In this document: positions 27,917-37,789 of the stretch, one piece after another
How positions within the stretch are numbered: position 1 is the first letter of the stretch
Layout of the letters: each line of letters starts with the position of its first letter
NCBI GenBank assembly: GCA_046299415.1
Contig: JBKBII010000002.1
Location: 62,001-126,000 of the forward strand
Reading direction: 5' to 3'
DNA from: JBKBII01 sp046299415
GTDB taxonomy: Bacteria; Pseudomonadota; Gammaproteobacteria; Ectothiorhodospirales; Ectothiorhodospiraceae
DNA: 64,000 nt
The notes under the pieces: generated by a model
The model's input: the letters and a program-made list of their open reading frames with translations, nothing else
Database searches by the model: none
Told to the model about the DNA's origin: nothing
Translations under genes and position numbers: made by a program

Positions 27917-28797
27917 CGTGCCCCTCCCTCGATCGCCATCGCGTCGCGCTGCTGCAAATCGAAGAGTTGTGCCAACGCAGCGCCGGGATCGTCAGCCCTC
28001 ATAAAGGCCTCACCAACGAGAAAACGGGCAATTCCCGCTTCCCGCAAAAATCGAACGTCAGCGCGCGTGAGCACACCAGACTCAGTGACCAAGCGAGTTC
28101 CGGCTGGGACTCGGGCCATCAGTTCGAGTGTCGTTTCGATTCGCGTCTCGAAGGTCCGCAGATTGCGGTTATTGATGCCGATCAGGCGGGCACCAAGCGC
28201 GAGCGCACGATCGAGTTCCGCAGCGTCATGAACCTCAACCAGCACGTCGAGATCGAGACGGCGAGCCGCGTCGTACAACGCCGCCAACAGAGCCTCATCG
28301 AGCGCCGCAACAATCAGAAGAATCGCGTCGGCACCGAGTGCCCGCGCCTCAATGATCTGATATGGATCAATGACAAAATCCTTGCGCAACACAGGCAGGT
28401 CACAAGCCGATCGCGCGGCGACCAGATTGGCATCATCACCTTGAAAAAAATCGCGATCAGTCAACACCGACAACGCGGTGGCGCCACCGGCGGCATACCG
28501 CTCAGCAATCCACGTCGGGTCGAAAGATTCACGCAGAACGCCCTTGCTTGGACTCGCCCGTTTGATCTCGGCAATGACGGCAGGCCGGCCCGCAGCAACG
28601 GTTCGATCAAGCGCGTCGATAAATCCGCGTGGTGGCGCTGCCGCTACGATCTGTGCCTCGAGCCTCGCGACCGGCGTGTTCTTGAGTCGCTCGGCCACCT
28701 CCTCACGCTTGCGCGTCAAGATCCGCTCGAGCACATCGGGCACTGACCCCGCGCCGAGTGTCTGCGAACCTGTATCGCCTTGCCGCAGCGCCGTCAT
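27913..28797 (-). CDS. trpC: Indole-3-glycerol-phosphate synthase
   Basis: 294 residues; the usual length is about 270, with a 20-residue N-terminal extension here. TIM-barrel motifs: VIAEIKRASPSKG (catalytic Lys), ALSVLTDRDFFQG, LPVLRKDFVIDPYQI (catalytic Lys), DAILLIVAAL, LIGINNRNLRTF, LVTESGV and FLVGEAFMR (phosphate site). It closes the indole ring from carboxyphenylaminodeoxyribulose phosphate. Start overlaps the trpD stop by four bases, end overlaps OsmC by four bases. It is monofunctional, with no TrpF part, as usual outside enterobacteria. Confidence 0.97.
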   Translation of the reverse strand: MTALRQGDTGSQTLGAGSVPDVLERILTRKREEVAERLKNTPVARLEAQIVAAAPPRGFIDALDRTVAAGRPAVIAEIKRASPSKGVLRESFDPTWIAERYAAGGATALSVLTDRDFFQGDDANLVAARSACDLPVLRKDFVIDPYQIIEARALGADAILLIVAALDEALLAALYDAARRLDLDVLVEVHDAAELDRALALGARLIGINNRNLRTFETRIETTLELMARVPAGTRLVTESGVLTRADVRFLREAGIARFLVGEAFMRADDPGAALAQLFDLQQRDAMAIEGGAR

Positions 28798-29906
28798 GCC
28801 CCACCCTCATTGTGATGGCTTCTTCGCGATACCTGGCCGCCTGATGGCTGCATGCCGCTACCGTCGCCCGGCTCGCGCTGGCCTGCTGTCGCGAGTCTCT
28901 GCGAGAGCTCAACCAAACGCTCGAGAGTCTGCATGGCCCCGCCGCGTTCCAACGCCGTCATCGCCAAAGCGACGCCATCGGCCCAGGTCGTCACCTGCCC
29001 CGAGACATAGACAGCCGCACCGGCATTCAACGCAATCACATCCGACACTGGTCCTTTTTCACCCGAGAATGCGGCCCGAATACAGTCCACCGACTCCGCA
29101 ATCGAGTTCACACGCAAGGCGTCCAGTGGTGCCTGTCGGAGCGAAAATTCGTCTGGGTCGACGGTGTACTCGCGGATACGACCGTCTCTCAACTCGGCGA
29201 CGCGAGTTCTACCGTCGATAGACACCTCGTCGAGGCCCACCTCAGCATGCACCACCAGCACATGCCGTGAACCCAACGCGTGCAGCGCTTCCGCCATCGG
29301 CTGAACCCACCGGTCGGCAAAAACCCCCAGCACCTGATTCGGCGCACCCGCTGGATTGGTCAGAGGGCCAAGCAAATTGAAAACCGTCCGAATGCCAAGT
29401 TCGCGGCGCGGACCAATGGCATGTTTCATCGCGCCATGGTGCGCCGGCGCAAACAGAAATCCGACGCCGACCTCCTCAATACACGTCGCCACCTGCTCAG
29501 GGGTCAGATCGAGCCGCACACCGAACGCTTCCAGCACGTCGGCACTGCCTGATTTAGACGACACCGACCGGTTGCCGTGCTTGGCCACACGCACGCCACA
29601 GGCGGCCGCCACCAACGCCGACGCCGTCGAAATGTTGAATGTTCCGGCGGCATCGCCGCCCGTTCCGCAGGTATCAACGAGACCGTCCGTCGGCACCTCG
29701 ACACGGGTCGCGAGGCTGCGCATCACTTCCGCCCCTGCCGTAATCTCAGCGGGCGTCTCACCCTTGATCCGGAGCGCTACGAGCAATGCGCCGATCTGGG
29801 CGGGTGTCAACTGCCCTGTCATCGCCTGCTCCATCACCGCGCGCATTTCATCACGCGCAAGCGAGTGGCCGTCAATCAGCCGGCTCAATGTTTCACTGAA
29901 CAACAT
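28794..29906 (-). CDS. trpD: Anthranilate phosphoribosyltransferase
   Basis: 370 residues. Family motifs are VDTCGTGGDAAGTFNIST (PRPP loop), VAKHGNRSVSSKSGSADVLE, FAPAHHGAMKHAIGPRRELG, TVFNLLGPLTNPA and VVHAEVGLDEVS. It transfers phosphoribosyl to anthranilate in tryptophan synthesis. It is separate from TrpG, as in Pseudomonas. The C-terminal 30 residues (after QRLATAG) are a polar extension. In most relatives trpG is directly upstream; here a transporter gene and about 900 bases of non-coding DNA lie between trpG and trpD, so trpD may need its own promoter in the 260-base gap at 29907-30167. Confidence 0.97.
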   Translation of the reverse strand: MLFSETLSRLIDGHSLARDEMRAVMEQAMTGQLTPAQIGALLVALRIKGETPAEITAGAEVMRSLATRVEVPTDGLVDTCGTGGDAAGTFNISTASALVAAACGVRVAKHGNRSVSSKSGSADVLEAFGVRLDLTPEQVATCIEEVGVGFLFAPAHHGAMKHAIGPRRELGIRTVFNLLGPLTNPAGAPNQVLGVFADRWVQPMAEALHALGSRHVLVVHAEVGLDEVSIDGRTRVAELRDGRIREYTVDPDEFSLRQAPLDALRVNSIAESVDCIRAAFSGEKGPVSDVIALNAGAAVYVSGQVTTWADGVALAMTALERGGAMQTLERLVELSQRLATAGQREPGDGSGMQPSGGQVSRRSHHNEGGA

Positions 29907-30167
29907 CGATGCCCTCTCCGTTTGTGCATCACAACGTGGAAATTCGCCCCCGCGGACCCGACGAACGACCGTCTAAAGCGCTCGATCCGCTTCGCACGCG
30001 CGCAACGATCCAAAATCCGAGACACGCCCGCCGTCAGGCCGTTGAGACCGCACCTCGCTTATCCAAGACGGCCCACACTTTTCACCACCGATCCGCCGCA
30101 GCTCGGGACAATCGCTGATATCGAGTCACATCAAGCTCGCCATGCCGGGCGGACCTTCTGTCTGCGC

Positions 30168-31400
30168 TCATCGCACAGCACGTGCTTGGCGCCACCAGAC
30201 ATAACCTGAAACCGCCGCGACGAGCCACAAAGTCGCAGCAACCGCGGTGACGCCCAACGGCGAAAAATGAACCCAGGCAACGAGCGTGGGGGTCACCCAC
30301 GTCGTCACTGCCGCCGCGCTCGTCAATTGTACGAACGACTGTGCCGCCGACACGGACCCTCTAGCCTGTGGCATCGTATCCATCGCTGCGAGCGTCACCG
30401 CTGGCACCAACCACGCCAGAGCGCCACTGTAGCCCGAAAGTGGCAGCACGAACCAGACGACAACACCAGGTGCAAGCCAAATTGCTGTCGCCTGTGCCGC
30501 TAACGCAACGCCCGCCAACGATGCCCCGACGGTGATCACCGTCGACAGTGTCAACCGCCCGCCAAAACGATCAGCCGCGATCGCACCCAGCACGAGGCCC
30601 GCCACCAGCGGCGCAAACACCCACCAAAAATCGCCTTCGGCGCCGTTCAGCGGCCCAAAAATCAGCGCCGGCGACGACGAGATAAACACGAACAAACCCG
30701 CAAACAACGCTGAGAACGTGATCACCGGCGCAAGAAACGCCGGTCGTGACACGATATCGACGTAGCGCCTGACGACATCGCGCGGATGCGCCCGCAGCCG
30801 TCCCGAGACCGGCAAGGTTTCCGGCAAGGCGACAGCCAACGCCCAAATCATTGCGACACCGTAAAGCGTCAGCGCGACGAACACGGCGCGCCAATCAAAC
30901 GCGACCACCAAGATGCCACCGACGACCGGCGCGACCGCAGGCCCCAGCGAAAACCACAGCATGACCTGAGCGTACATCCGGCGCGCCTGATCTGGAGCAA
31001 AAGCATCCCGCACGATTGCCCGCCCCAACACGATTCCCACTGCTGCAGCCGCGCCCTGCACCGCGCGCAAGAACACGACCGTTTCGAAATGAGGCACCAC
31101 AATGATCGCCGCGGACGCCGCGACGTACACGGACAGCGCAATCAACAACGGTTCTCGCCTGCCGCGCGCGTCAGACCAAGGGCCCGCAAGCAACGTGGTC
31201 ACAGCAAACGCGTAAAGATAAGCCGCCAGCGTCCATTGCAGGCGCGCCTCTGGAGTTTCAAAAGCAGCGGCCATCGCCGGAAAGGCTGGCAAATAGGCGT
31301 CGAGAGAAAACGGCCCGATCATCGCGAGAGGCGCAAGCAACAACAAAAACCGCCGTCGTCGAGCCGACGCGGCCCTCGCCACCGACTGTTGCGCGCTCAA
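30168..31400 (-). CDS. Bcr/CflA-type MFS multidrug exporter
   Basis: About 410 residues and twelve membrane helices. The start of the protein (LLLLAPLAMIGPFSLDAYLPAFPAMAAAF) is the signature of the Bcr/CflA drug-proton antiporter branch. Motif A is GPWSDARGRREPLL, motif C-like RAVQGAAAAVGIVLGRAIVRDAF, and GPAVAPVVGGIL lies in helix 5. The most plausible start is TTG at 31400 behind GAAGGG; the frame extends to GTG 31475 without a ribosome site. It lies inside the trp region, between trpG and trpD and on the same strand. Whether it exports an aromatic metabolite or a drug cannot be told. Confidence 0.9.
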   Translation of the reverse strand: MSAQQSVARAASARRRRFLLLLAPLAMIGPFSLDAYLPAFPAMAAAFETPEARLQWTLAAYLYAFAVTTLLAGPWSDARGRREPLLIALSVYVAASAAIIVVPHFETVVFLRAVQGAAAAVGIVLGRAIVRDAFAPDQARRMYAQVMLWFSLGPAVAPVVGGILVVAFDWRAVFVALTLYGVAMIWALAVALPETLPVSGRLRAHPRDVVRRYVDIVSRPAFLAPVITFSALFAGLFVFISSSPALIFGPLNGAEGDFWWVFAPLVAGLVLGAIAADRFGGRLTLSTVITVGASLAGVALAAQATAIWLAPGVVVWFVLPLSGYSGALAWLVPAVTLAAMDTMPQARGSVSAAQSFVQLTSAAAVTTWVTPTLVAWVHFSPLGVTAVAATLWLVAAVSGYVWWRQARAVR

Positions 31401-32070
31401 GTCGACACACCCTTCGGCGGCAAATCGGTTGCTAACCCGTCGGAAACCAAACGAGTGAGGATGGCAACCGCCCACGGGCCGCTCATCCGAATCCCGCTCG
31501 AGGACCGACGCCAGTTACGCCGCCCGCGTATTCCGGCAAACCTGAAAATCACACTCGCTCTGGACAAGATCAGTCTCCACGGAAAACCACCGCCCGCGGC
31601 ACACTCCGATGGCCTACCGAACGTACGCAGGTGAGGCGACCCCGTGAGCGAGGCGAGGTTCACCGAGATGTGACGGAGATTCCGGGGCTGCGGGCCTTCG
31701 CCCACACATGCTGCACGCCCGGCAACGCTCGAAATCAATCGCAAGATGATCGACGCAATCCTCGCCGGGGCCGCAGCGACCGTCGCCATGACGAGCCCTC
31801 GTCAACGACACACGTGCGGCCTCGCGTACATCGAAACGGACACGCCGGAGCGAAACGCCGCACCGCCCAGCCAAAAAACCGGCCGTGGGCAACCACATCA
31901 AAAGGCTGTCGTATCGCCAACTCGGTCGCTACAGGCCCGCGGAACAAGCGTGAGCTCGAGCTCGAAAACGGAGATAAAAAGATACGCGGGTCGATCAGAT
32001 CTGTTCCAAAACGACTACCGAGCCGTCAGTCGTCAAGGCTGTTAAGTGGCCGTGAGCGGTGACGCATGAG
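31401..32070. other. Gap between trpG and the exporter
   Basis: Frames on both strands are Arg-rich and lack domains. No leader peptide with Trp codons or terminator hairpin was recognised. Confidence 0.4.
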
Positions 32071-32802
32071 TCACTTGGGCGACGCGATGCCCGTCTGATC
32101 GCGCCCGAACTCGACTCGAACGAGAAAATTGCGCAGCAACGCGTGACCATTCTCAGTCAGAATCGATTCTGGATGGAACTGAACACCCTCAATCGGACGC
32201 GATCGATGGCGCACGCCCATGATCTCTTCAACCCGACCATCGTCATGCTCCGTCCAAGCCGTGACCTCGAGAATCTCGGGCAACGACGACTGCTCAATCA
32301 CCAACGAGTGATAACGCGTCGCAATAAACGGATCGGGCAAACCGTTGAACACGCCCTCGCCGCGATGGCGCACGGACGACGTTTTGCCATGCATGATGCG
32401 CGAAGCATGAACGATCCGACCGCCGAAGGCCTGGCCAATCGCCTGATGTCCCAGGCACACGCCCAGAATCGGCAGGCTCTCCGGCAATTCACGACCATGC
32501 GCCGCCAAGATCGGCAACGACACACCGGCCTCATTGGGCGAACACGGGCCGGGCGACAAAACGATCGCATCGACGCAGCCCGACGTCACCGCGGCCGCGA
32601 CCGCCGTCACGTCCGTCGCATCGTTACGCACCACCTCGACTTCCGCGCCCAGCTCAAAAAAATACTGCACGAGGTTAAACGTGAAGGAGTCGTAGTTATC
32701 GATCATCAACAGACGCGGTGCGGGACACCGAAAATCCAAATCAACAACGGACTTCGGTTGCACGGGCGCCTGCGCAGAAACCTCGTTCACACCTGACGAC
32801 AT
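32071..32802 (-). CDS. trpG: Anthranilate synthase glutaminase subunit
   Basis: About 243 residues from ATG 32802. The class I glutamine amidotransferase begins at residue 31 with LLMIDNYDSFTFNLVQYF. The catalytic Cys is in LGVCLGHQAIGQAFGG, and the His-Glu pair in GVQFHPESIL. The oxyanion loop is LSPGPCSPNEAG. It supplies ammonia from glutamine to TrpE and may also serve PabB. The 30-residue N-terminal extension is unusual, and a start directly before the core (ATG in LLMIDNYD) is possible but lacks a ribosome site. It is separated from trpE by the hydrolase gene. Confidence 0.95.
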   Translation of the reverse strand: MSSGVNEVSAQAPVQPKSVVDLDFRCPAPRLLMIDNYDSFTFNLVQYFFELGAEVEVVRNDATDVTAVAAAVTSGCVDAIVLSPGPCSPNEAGVSLPILAAHGRELPESLPILGVCLGHQAIGQAFGGRIVHASRIMHGKTSSVRHRGEGVFNGLPDPFIATRYHSLVIEQSSLPEILEVTAWTEHDDGRVEEIMGVRHRSRPIEGVQFHPESILTENGHALLRNFLVRVEFGRDQTGIASPK

Positions 32803-32958
32803 GGCCAACGTTCTCTCAACATTACTGGTCAGCACCACCCTACGGTGCAAGACGCCTTACGAAACTCCAAAACGCCGCTGAAACCACGACATCGGAGCCG
32901 CAACCTCAAGCCACCGGAGCTACGGGTCGACCCCGCTCCCAAACGTTATCGCCTGATC

Positions 32959-33336
32959 TCACAAAGTCACAAGAAGTCGGTGCGCGGAGCCGTCGGTTTC
33001 GGCTCCGACGCGCTCCTGCTGAGTACCGAAGCGATCTTGCTTGAACTCAAGCGCTCGGCAAACCGACTGTCGCCAACCCAGAGCTCTCGCCAGACCCTTG
33101 CGCCGCCCATCTCGCACGATCACGCCCTCATGCATCGCCGGTCCGACTCGGAATCCTCGCGACGTCAGTCTGCAGTACGAAACGCATCGCCATTGTCCAG
33201 CGACGAGCCCGCGAAAATACGACGCGTAGCGCAGCGGGTCTCGGGCGACCGACTTGCTACCGGCAACCCACGACAAAGCGCTGAGACTTTCAGGCTCAAA
33301 AAAGTGAATAACGTCAACGGGTCGAATCGCTCTCAC
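32959..33336 (-). CDS. Possible hypothetical protein downstream of the hydrolase
   Basis: A 125-residue frame starting with GTG inside the end of the hydrolase gene. Composition is fairly natural (VDVIHFFEPESLSALSWV, then PLRYASYFRGLVAGQWRCV), with a basic middle. No domain, no ribosome site beyond the overlap, and third-position GC is mixed. Reported as a weak candidate because the stretch is otherwise empty. Confidence 0.25.
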   Translation of the reverse strand: MRAIRPVDVIHFFEPESLSALSWVAGSKSVARDPLRYASYFRGLVAGQWRCVSYCRLTSRGFRVGPAMHEGVIVRDGRRKGLARALGWRQSVCRALEFKQDRFGTQQERVGAETDGSAHRLLVTL

Positions 33337-34672
33337 GCGTCACGGCGGCGAAGATGGCGGCGAGAATCGTGCCATCGGCCGGCGTCAACGCGTGTCCCGC
33401 AGGACTCACCAACGTCTCGACTTTGCCACGCAGTGGCCCCACCCGGCCCAAATCCTGCGACCACGGCGCGACGATCTCATCGTTCGCTCGCACGATCGAC
33501 ACCCAACGCAAATCCGGATGCGGTTGCGCATTCATCCAGCCCAGTAGAGTACCGGGGCGCGAACGACCCAGATCGCGCATCAGGCCAGCGCCTTCACGCA
33601 AATCCGGCAAGCCGAAAAACGGCGTCAGGATTCCCATCGGCGAGTCGCCAATCATCTGCCCGATCTCAGCCCACTCAGACCCGCCGTTCGGACTCGCAAT
33701 CGTCACAACAGTCGCCGCCGCGGGAACCCGTCGAGTCAACACGAGAAACCTCGCCACAACCCCACCAGCCGAATGCCCAACGAAATGCAGCCGAGCCTGC
33801 GGGTGCCGGTCGCTGATCCCCCGCACCAACACATCCAGCCACTGTGTCTGAAGCTCGACGCCCTGATCACTCGGCAAACCGATCTGATACATCACACGCG
33901 ATGCCGCCGAGACTTCGCTCGTGAAGACCGCGCCAAAACCCGTCGCCAACACCGCCCCGGCGTCGACCCAGCCCGACGCCACCAATGGCGCGAGTACACC
34001 CGCGGCAGAAAAGTTACCAACGCGCCCTAGGTAGCCCGGCACGAACACCAAAACGTCACGGACCTCGTCACCGGAATGCTTGGGCCTCAATGATGAAGAA
34101 AAGCCCTCTGTTGCCGTATATCGCGTCGCAAAAGTCTCTGAATCGAGCCAGACCGCGGCCGCTCCCGAGTCACGTCCGCGACCATTGCGAGAATTCGAGT
34201 CAGAGCGACCTCCGGTCTCGGTTTCGCCACCGTTCCCCCGAGCGGCTCCGCCTTCAGGCCGATTCGCAGCATGCGGAATCAACCTGCTCCAGGCATCAAA
34301 CACGGCCTCACCCAACGCTCCGGTGGCGGCATCGGGCGACCACACGGCGTGAACCGGCTCAGAGCCGGGCACGAGCGCCACCCACGGTGAGACACCAGCC
34401 GACTCGACCGCGATGAAATCTCCAATTCTCGAATCGTGGTCAAAAGTGAGCTCACGCTCGGACGCAGACACCGACGTCGCCACAACCACCAATGTGACCC
34501 ACAACACCCAGAACAAAAACAAGAACCGCTCGCGCACGACAGGCAGTATCAGGATTGCTTGCGGCCCGACCGAAGCTACGCGCCCGCGGCCACTCGATGG
34601 CCCCAGACTCGCCCCGCAACGCGCATCATCTCGAGTACTCGACTGCTGCAACATCGTGGATAGAACGCTCAT
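33314..34672 (-). CDS. Membrane-bound alpha/beta hydrolase, lipase-like
   Basis: 452 residues in the full frame. A hydrophobic segment (FLFLFWVLWVTLVVVATSVSA, 50-70) is a signal peptide or anchor, so the enzyme is exported. The hydrolase core begins with VLVFVPGYLGRVGNFSAAGV and has the nucleophile elbow HFVGHSAGG with Ser301. An acidic residue lies in RANDEIVAP and a late His in SPAGHALTP, completing a plausible Ser-Asp-His triad. A 40-residue Gly/Asn/Arg-rich insert lies at 140-172. The start overlaps trpE by four bases (ATGA), which ties its translation to the tryptophan operon; GTG at 34537 would give a canonical signal peptide instead. Substrate unknown. Confidence 0.85.
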   Translation of the reverse strand: MSVLSTMLQQSSTRDDARCGASLGPSSGRGRVASVGPQAILILPVVRERFLFLFWVLWVTLVVVATSVSASERELTFDHDSRIGDFIAVESAGVSPWVALVPGSEPVHAVWSPDAATGALGEAVFDAWSRLIPHAANRPEGGAARGNGGETETGGRSDSNSRNGRGRDSGAAAVWLDSETFATRYTATEGFSSSLRPKHSGDEVRDVLVFVPGYLGRVGNFSAAGVLAPLVASGWVDAGAVLATGFGAVFTSEVSAASRVMYQIGLPSDQGVELQTQWLDVLVRGISDRHPQARLHFVGHSAGGVVARFLVLTRRVPAAATVVTIASPNGGSEWAEIGQMIGDSPMGILTPFFGLPDLREGAGLMRDLGRSRPGTLLGWMNAQPHPDLRWVSIVRANDEIVAPWSQDLGRVGPLRGKVETLVSPAGHALTPADGTILAAIFAAVTRESDSTR

Positions 34673-36420
34673 TGGCCATTCCTCACGTCGATCACAGGCG
34701 ACGGACGAAGCGCACCCGCGGATCGGCTAGGTTCAGCGTCGCGATGACGCTCATCGGCGTATTGCCCGGCAGCATCGACGGCATGCACGTCCGTATCATT
34801 GATCGGCGTCCGTACCGGCGGCGTTCCCGCAAAGTGCGACCGGGCAATCTCGGCTGCGCGCCGCACGGCTCGCCCCTTGTTCAACGTCTCAACCCATTCA
34901 CTCTCGGGCACCGAGTCGTACACGACCCCCGCCCCTGCCTGAACATGCAAGCGGCCATCACGCACCACTGCTGTCCGAATCGCGATTGCGGTGTCGAGAT
35001 TGCCGTTCCAACCGAGGTACCCCACAGCACCGGCGTAGGGCCCGCGAGCCACCGGCTCAAACTCATGAATGATCTCGAGCGCGCGCAGTTTCGGTGCGCC
35101 CGATACGGTGCCAGCCGGGAACGTCGCGCGCAAAACATCCATCGGCCCCAGTCCTTCAGCCAAGCGACCCTCGACGTTCGACACGATGTGCATCACGTGA
35201 GAATAGCGCTCGACCGTCATGCACTCAGTCAGGCGCACACTACCCGGAGCGCAGACGCGACCGATGTCATTGCGCCCGAGATCGATCAACATCAAATGCT
35301 CGGCACGTTCCTTGGGATCAGCGAGCAAATCGGCCTCGAGTGCTGCGTCCTCGAGCGCGTCGGCGCCGCGGCGACGCGTACCGGCAATGGGCCGAACCGT
35401 CACCAGACCATCCTCGACACGCACCAGTATCTCAGGCGACGCGCCGACGATCTGTGCGTCACCCAGATCAACATGAAACAGATACGGCGACGGATTCAAC
35501 GCCCGCAAGGCGCGATATAACGCCAACGCCGGCAGGGCAAAAGGCTCACTCAAGCGCTGCGCGAGCACGACCTGCATGACATCACCGTCGATGATGTACT
35601 GCCGCGCCCGCTCGACGATTGCCTCAAATGATTCACGGTCAAGGCTCATCGTAACCTGACCGTCCGGAGTCGTGCCAGTCGCTTCCGTCGGCGTGATCCG
35701 CGAAATGCCTCGAGCGCCGATCGCGGCAGACGGGATTGGCGCCGCCAATCGACCACACAACTGATCGAGCCGACGCTCTGCACGGTTCAACGCCGCATCA
35801 ATACCGTCAGCAGCGTCCAGCTCCGCGTGCACGATCAGCGTCAACCGACCACTCAAATTATCGAAAACTACGATCTCCTCCGAAACCATCAACACGATAT
35901 CGGGCAGACCAATGACATCGTCGTGGCGCGGCTGACGATCGAGACGCGGCTCGATCAATCTCACCGTGTCGAAACCGAAAAAGCCGACAAGACCACCCGT
36001 GAACCGTCCGAGCTCGGGAGCCGGTGCAACCGCTAGCTTCTCGCGAAAAGCCTCGATCCACGCCAGCGGGTCAACCGCTTCAACCTGCTCGACGACTTCG
36101 CCATCGCGTAGCCAGCGAACGCTGTGGCCGGTGACCTCGATACGCTCTCGCGCCGGCAAACCAATGAAGGAATAACGCCCCCAGCGCTCGCCGCCTTGTA
36201 CTGACTCAAACAAATAGCTGTGCGGCGCATGCGCCAACTTCAGAAAAACCGAAAGCGGCGTTTCGAGATCACCCGGGTAGTCACGCGCGACCGGCGCGCG
36301 TCGATAGCCGGCAGACGCTGCCGCAATCAACTGCTCACGCGCATCACGGCAACCCGGACTCGTTGCCGAGTGGACCTCGACAGACGGCGGATCGAGCTCT
36401 GGATCGTGACGCGAAATCAT
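34669..36420 (-). CDS. trpE: Anthranilate synthase component I
   Basis: 583 residues; about 495 is usual, the excess being a 20-residue N-terminal and a 55-residue C-terminal polar extension. Chorismate-binding motifs: GDVMQVVLAQRLSEPF, SPEILVR, TVRPIAGTRRRG, AEHLMLIDLGRNDIGRV, MHIVSNVEG, LRATFPAGTVSGAPK and the final GRLHVQAGAGVVYDS. The feedback site region reads SYLFESVQGGERWGRYSFIG, with the LLES motif as LFES. It converts chorismate with ammonia from TrpG to anthranilate. Start overlaps the gph stop by four bases and its end overlaps the hydrolase. The rpe-gph-trpE order is known from other gammaproteobacteria. Confidence 0.97.
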   Translation of the reverse strand: MISRHDPELDPPSVEVHSATSPGCRDAREQLIAAASAGYRRAPVARDYPGDLETPLSVFLKLAHAPHSYLFESVQGGERWGRYSFIGLPARERIEVTGHSVRWLRDGEVVEQVEAVDPLAWIEAFREKLAVAPAPELGRFTGGLVGFFGFDTVRLIEPRLDRQPRHDDVIGLPDIVLMVSEEIVVFDNLSGRLTLIVHAELDAADGIDAALNRAERRLDQLCGRLAAPIPSAAIGARGISRITPTEATGTTPDGQVTMSLDRESFEAIVERARQYIIDGDVMQVVLAQRLSEPFALPALALYRALRALNPSPYLFHVDLGDAQIVGASPEILVRVEDGLVTVRPIAGTRRRGADALEDAALEADLLADPKERAEHLMLIDLGRNDIGRVCAPGSVRLTECMTVERYSHVMHIVSNVEGRLAEGLGPMDVLRATFPAGTVSGAPKLRALEIIHEFEPVARGPYAGAVGYLGWNGNLDTAIAIRTAVVRDGRLHVQAGAGVVYDSVPESEWVETLNKGRAVRRAAEIARSHFAGTPPVRTPINDTDVHAVDAAGQYADERHRDAEPSRSAGALRPSPVIDVRNGQ

Positions 36421-37127
36421 GTTTGAGCCCGCAACGAAACGGGTTCTGGCACTGCGCCCGCAGCGAGCAGCGCCGGCAGTTCGTCGAGCCGCTCGAGCAC
36501 CGCATCAGGATGCTCCTCGCGAATATCCCGCCCGTGGTTATAGCCATCACGCATGCAGACCACAGCAAAGCCTGCCGCCCGCGCCGCATGAACGTCAGAC
36601 TTCGAATCGCCGACCATTAGCGAGCGTCGCGGCTCGGCCCCCAGCGTCGCCGCCGCATGCAGCAACGGCGCTGGGTCAGGCTTCTTCTGTGCCAAATCAT
36701 CGCCCGCCACCAACAGCTCGAAGTATGGCGCCAAGTGCAAAGAATCGAGCAAAGGCTCGGTAAACCGTCGAGCCTTGTTGGTCACACAGCCCAGCTTGAA
36801 ATCGGCCGCTCGCAGCGCCATCAGCCCCTCACGGACACCGGGGTAGACAGTCGACCGACGTGCCGAGTTGGCTTGATAGCAGTCGCGAAAAACCGGCAAC
36901 GCACGAGCCAACAAGTCTTCATCCGGCTCACCGTCGAGCGCATTGATCAAAGCCCTCGCGACCAGTCGTTCGACGCCGTTCCCAACCCACAAACGGACAG
37001 CGGCTTCGCCGCGCCGAGGCAATCCCAGCGCCTGCATCGTCTCGTCGACGCAAAAACTCAAGTCCGGCACGCTGTCGACCAACGTGCCATCAAGATCGAT
37101 CAGGATGAGTTCGGGACGCCAATTCAT
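36417..37127 (-). CDS. gph: Phosphoglycolate phosphatase
   Basis: About 236 residues of the HAD family. Motif I is LILIDLDGTLVDSVPDL (nucleophile Asp), motif II lies in LGCVTNKARRF, motif III Lys in LAQKKPDPAPL, and motif IV in RSLMVGDSKSDVHAARAAG. The cap domain contains LWVGNGVERLVARAL, typical of Gph. It removes phosphoglycolate arising from DNA repair or oxygenase side reactions. ATG at 37127 is preferred over GTG 37136. It overlaps trpE (ATGA) and is separated from rpe by about 660 bases, more than in relatives. Confidence 0.94.
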   Translation of the reverse strand: MNWRPELILIDLDGTLVDSVPDLSFCVDETMQALGLPRRGEAAVRLWVGNGVERLVARALINALDGEPDEDLLARALPVFRDCYQANSARRSTVYPGVREGLMALRAADFKLGCVTNKARRFTEPLLDSLHLAPYFELLVAGDDLAQKKPDPAPLLHAAATLGAEPRRSLMVGDSKSDVHAARAAGFAVVCMRDGYNHGRDIREEHPDAVLERLDELPALLAAGAVPEPVSLRAQT

Positions 37128-37789
37128 GCAAGACACTCTCTATCCAACGAATCACGATCCCGCATATCGGACTCGTCCGTCACGAGCGGTCCGCTATCAA
37201 CCGAACATCGGCCGTGTATCCAGCCAAACCGGCCAACGACCGAGCGAAATTCATGTACAAGAGCTCGATTCATGCCCGACAGATCAGCAGTCATCACAGC
37301 CCTGGGGCGTCGCGACAACCGACCCCAACGCAGCCGAACCGAACACGACGCCCATCACCACCGCGAACGATCCTGAGACGAGCTCAATCGACACGAACCC
37401 TGAGTCGAATCGAGCGCGGAGTCGAACAGACCCTGACTGACCGCAACCCCGGGGCTGCGTCTCCTCGGCCGCTTAAACCTCGAGCCGCGTAACGCCTCAA
37501 GGGCGCGTGGACCGATGGAAATACTGCCAATCCGGACCGCGTCACGCTGCCACCGACGAAAGCGGTACTGATCCGGCCGGTGGGCCTTTTGCGCTCGGTC
37601 TTGGCGCCGTTTCGCCACGAACGCGCCGCACCAGCGAACGCCAAATCGCGATGCGGCACGCAAGCAGCCGATTTCAAATTCAGCCCCGAAGAAAAATCAA
37701 GCGACGCTCATGAGACGTTCCAATCTCGAGCCCGTGCAAAAAAGTCGAATCGACCCGTCGCCATTCAGGCGCACGAAGAATCACCCGCA
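37128..37789. other. Gap between rpe and gph
   Basis: Several low-quality frames on both strands; none has a domain or ribosome site. No hairpin terminator was recognised after rpe. Confidence 0.4.

Noticed and set aside
32803..33313. Trp attenuator or leader peptide before trpG
   Set aside because: No Trp-codon run, ribosome site or paired hairpins were seen.
32845..33816. 323-residue plus-strand frame
   Set aside because: Antisense to the hydrolase and the end region of trpG, very rich in Ser, Arg and Pro, no domain.
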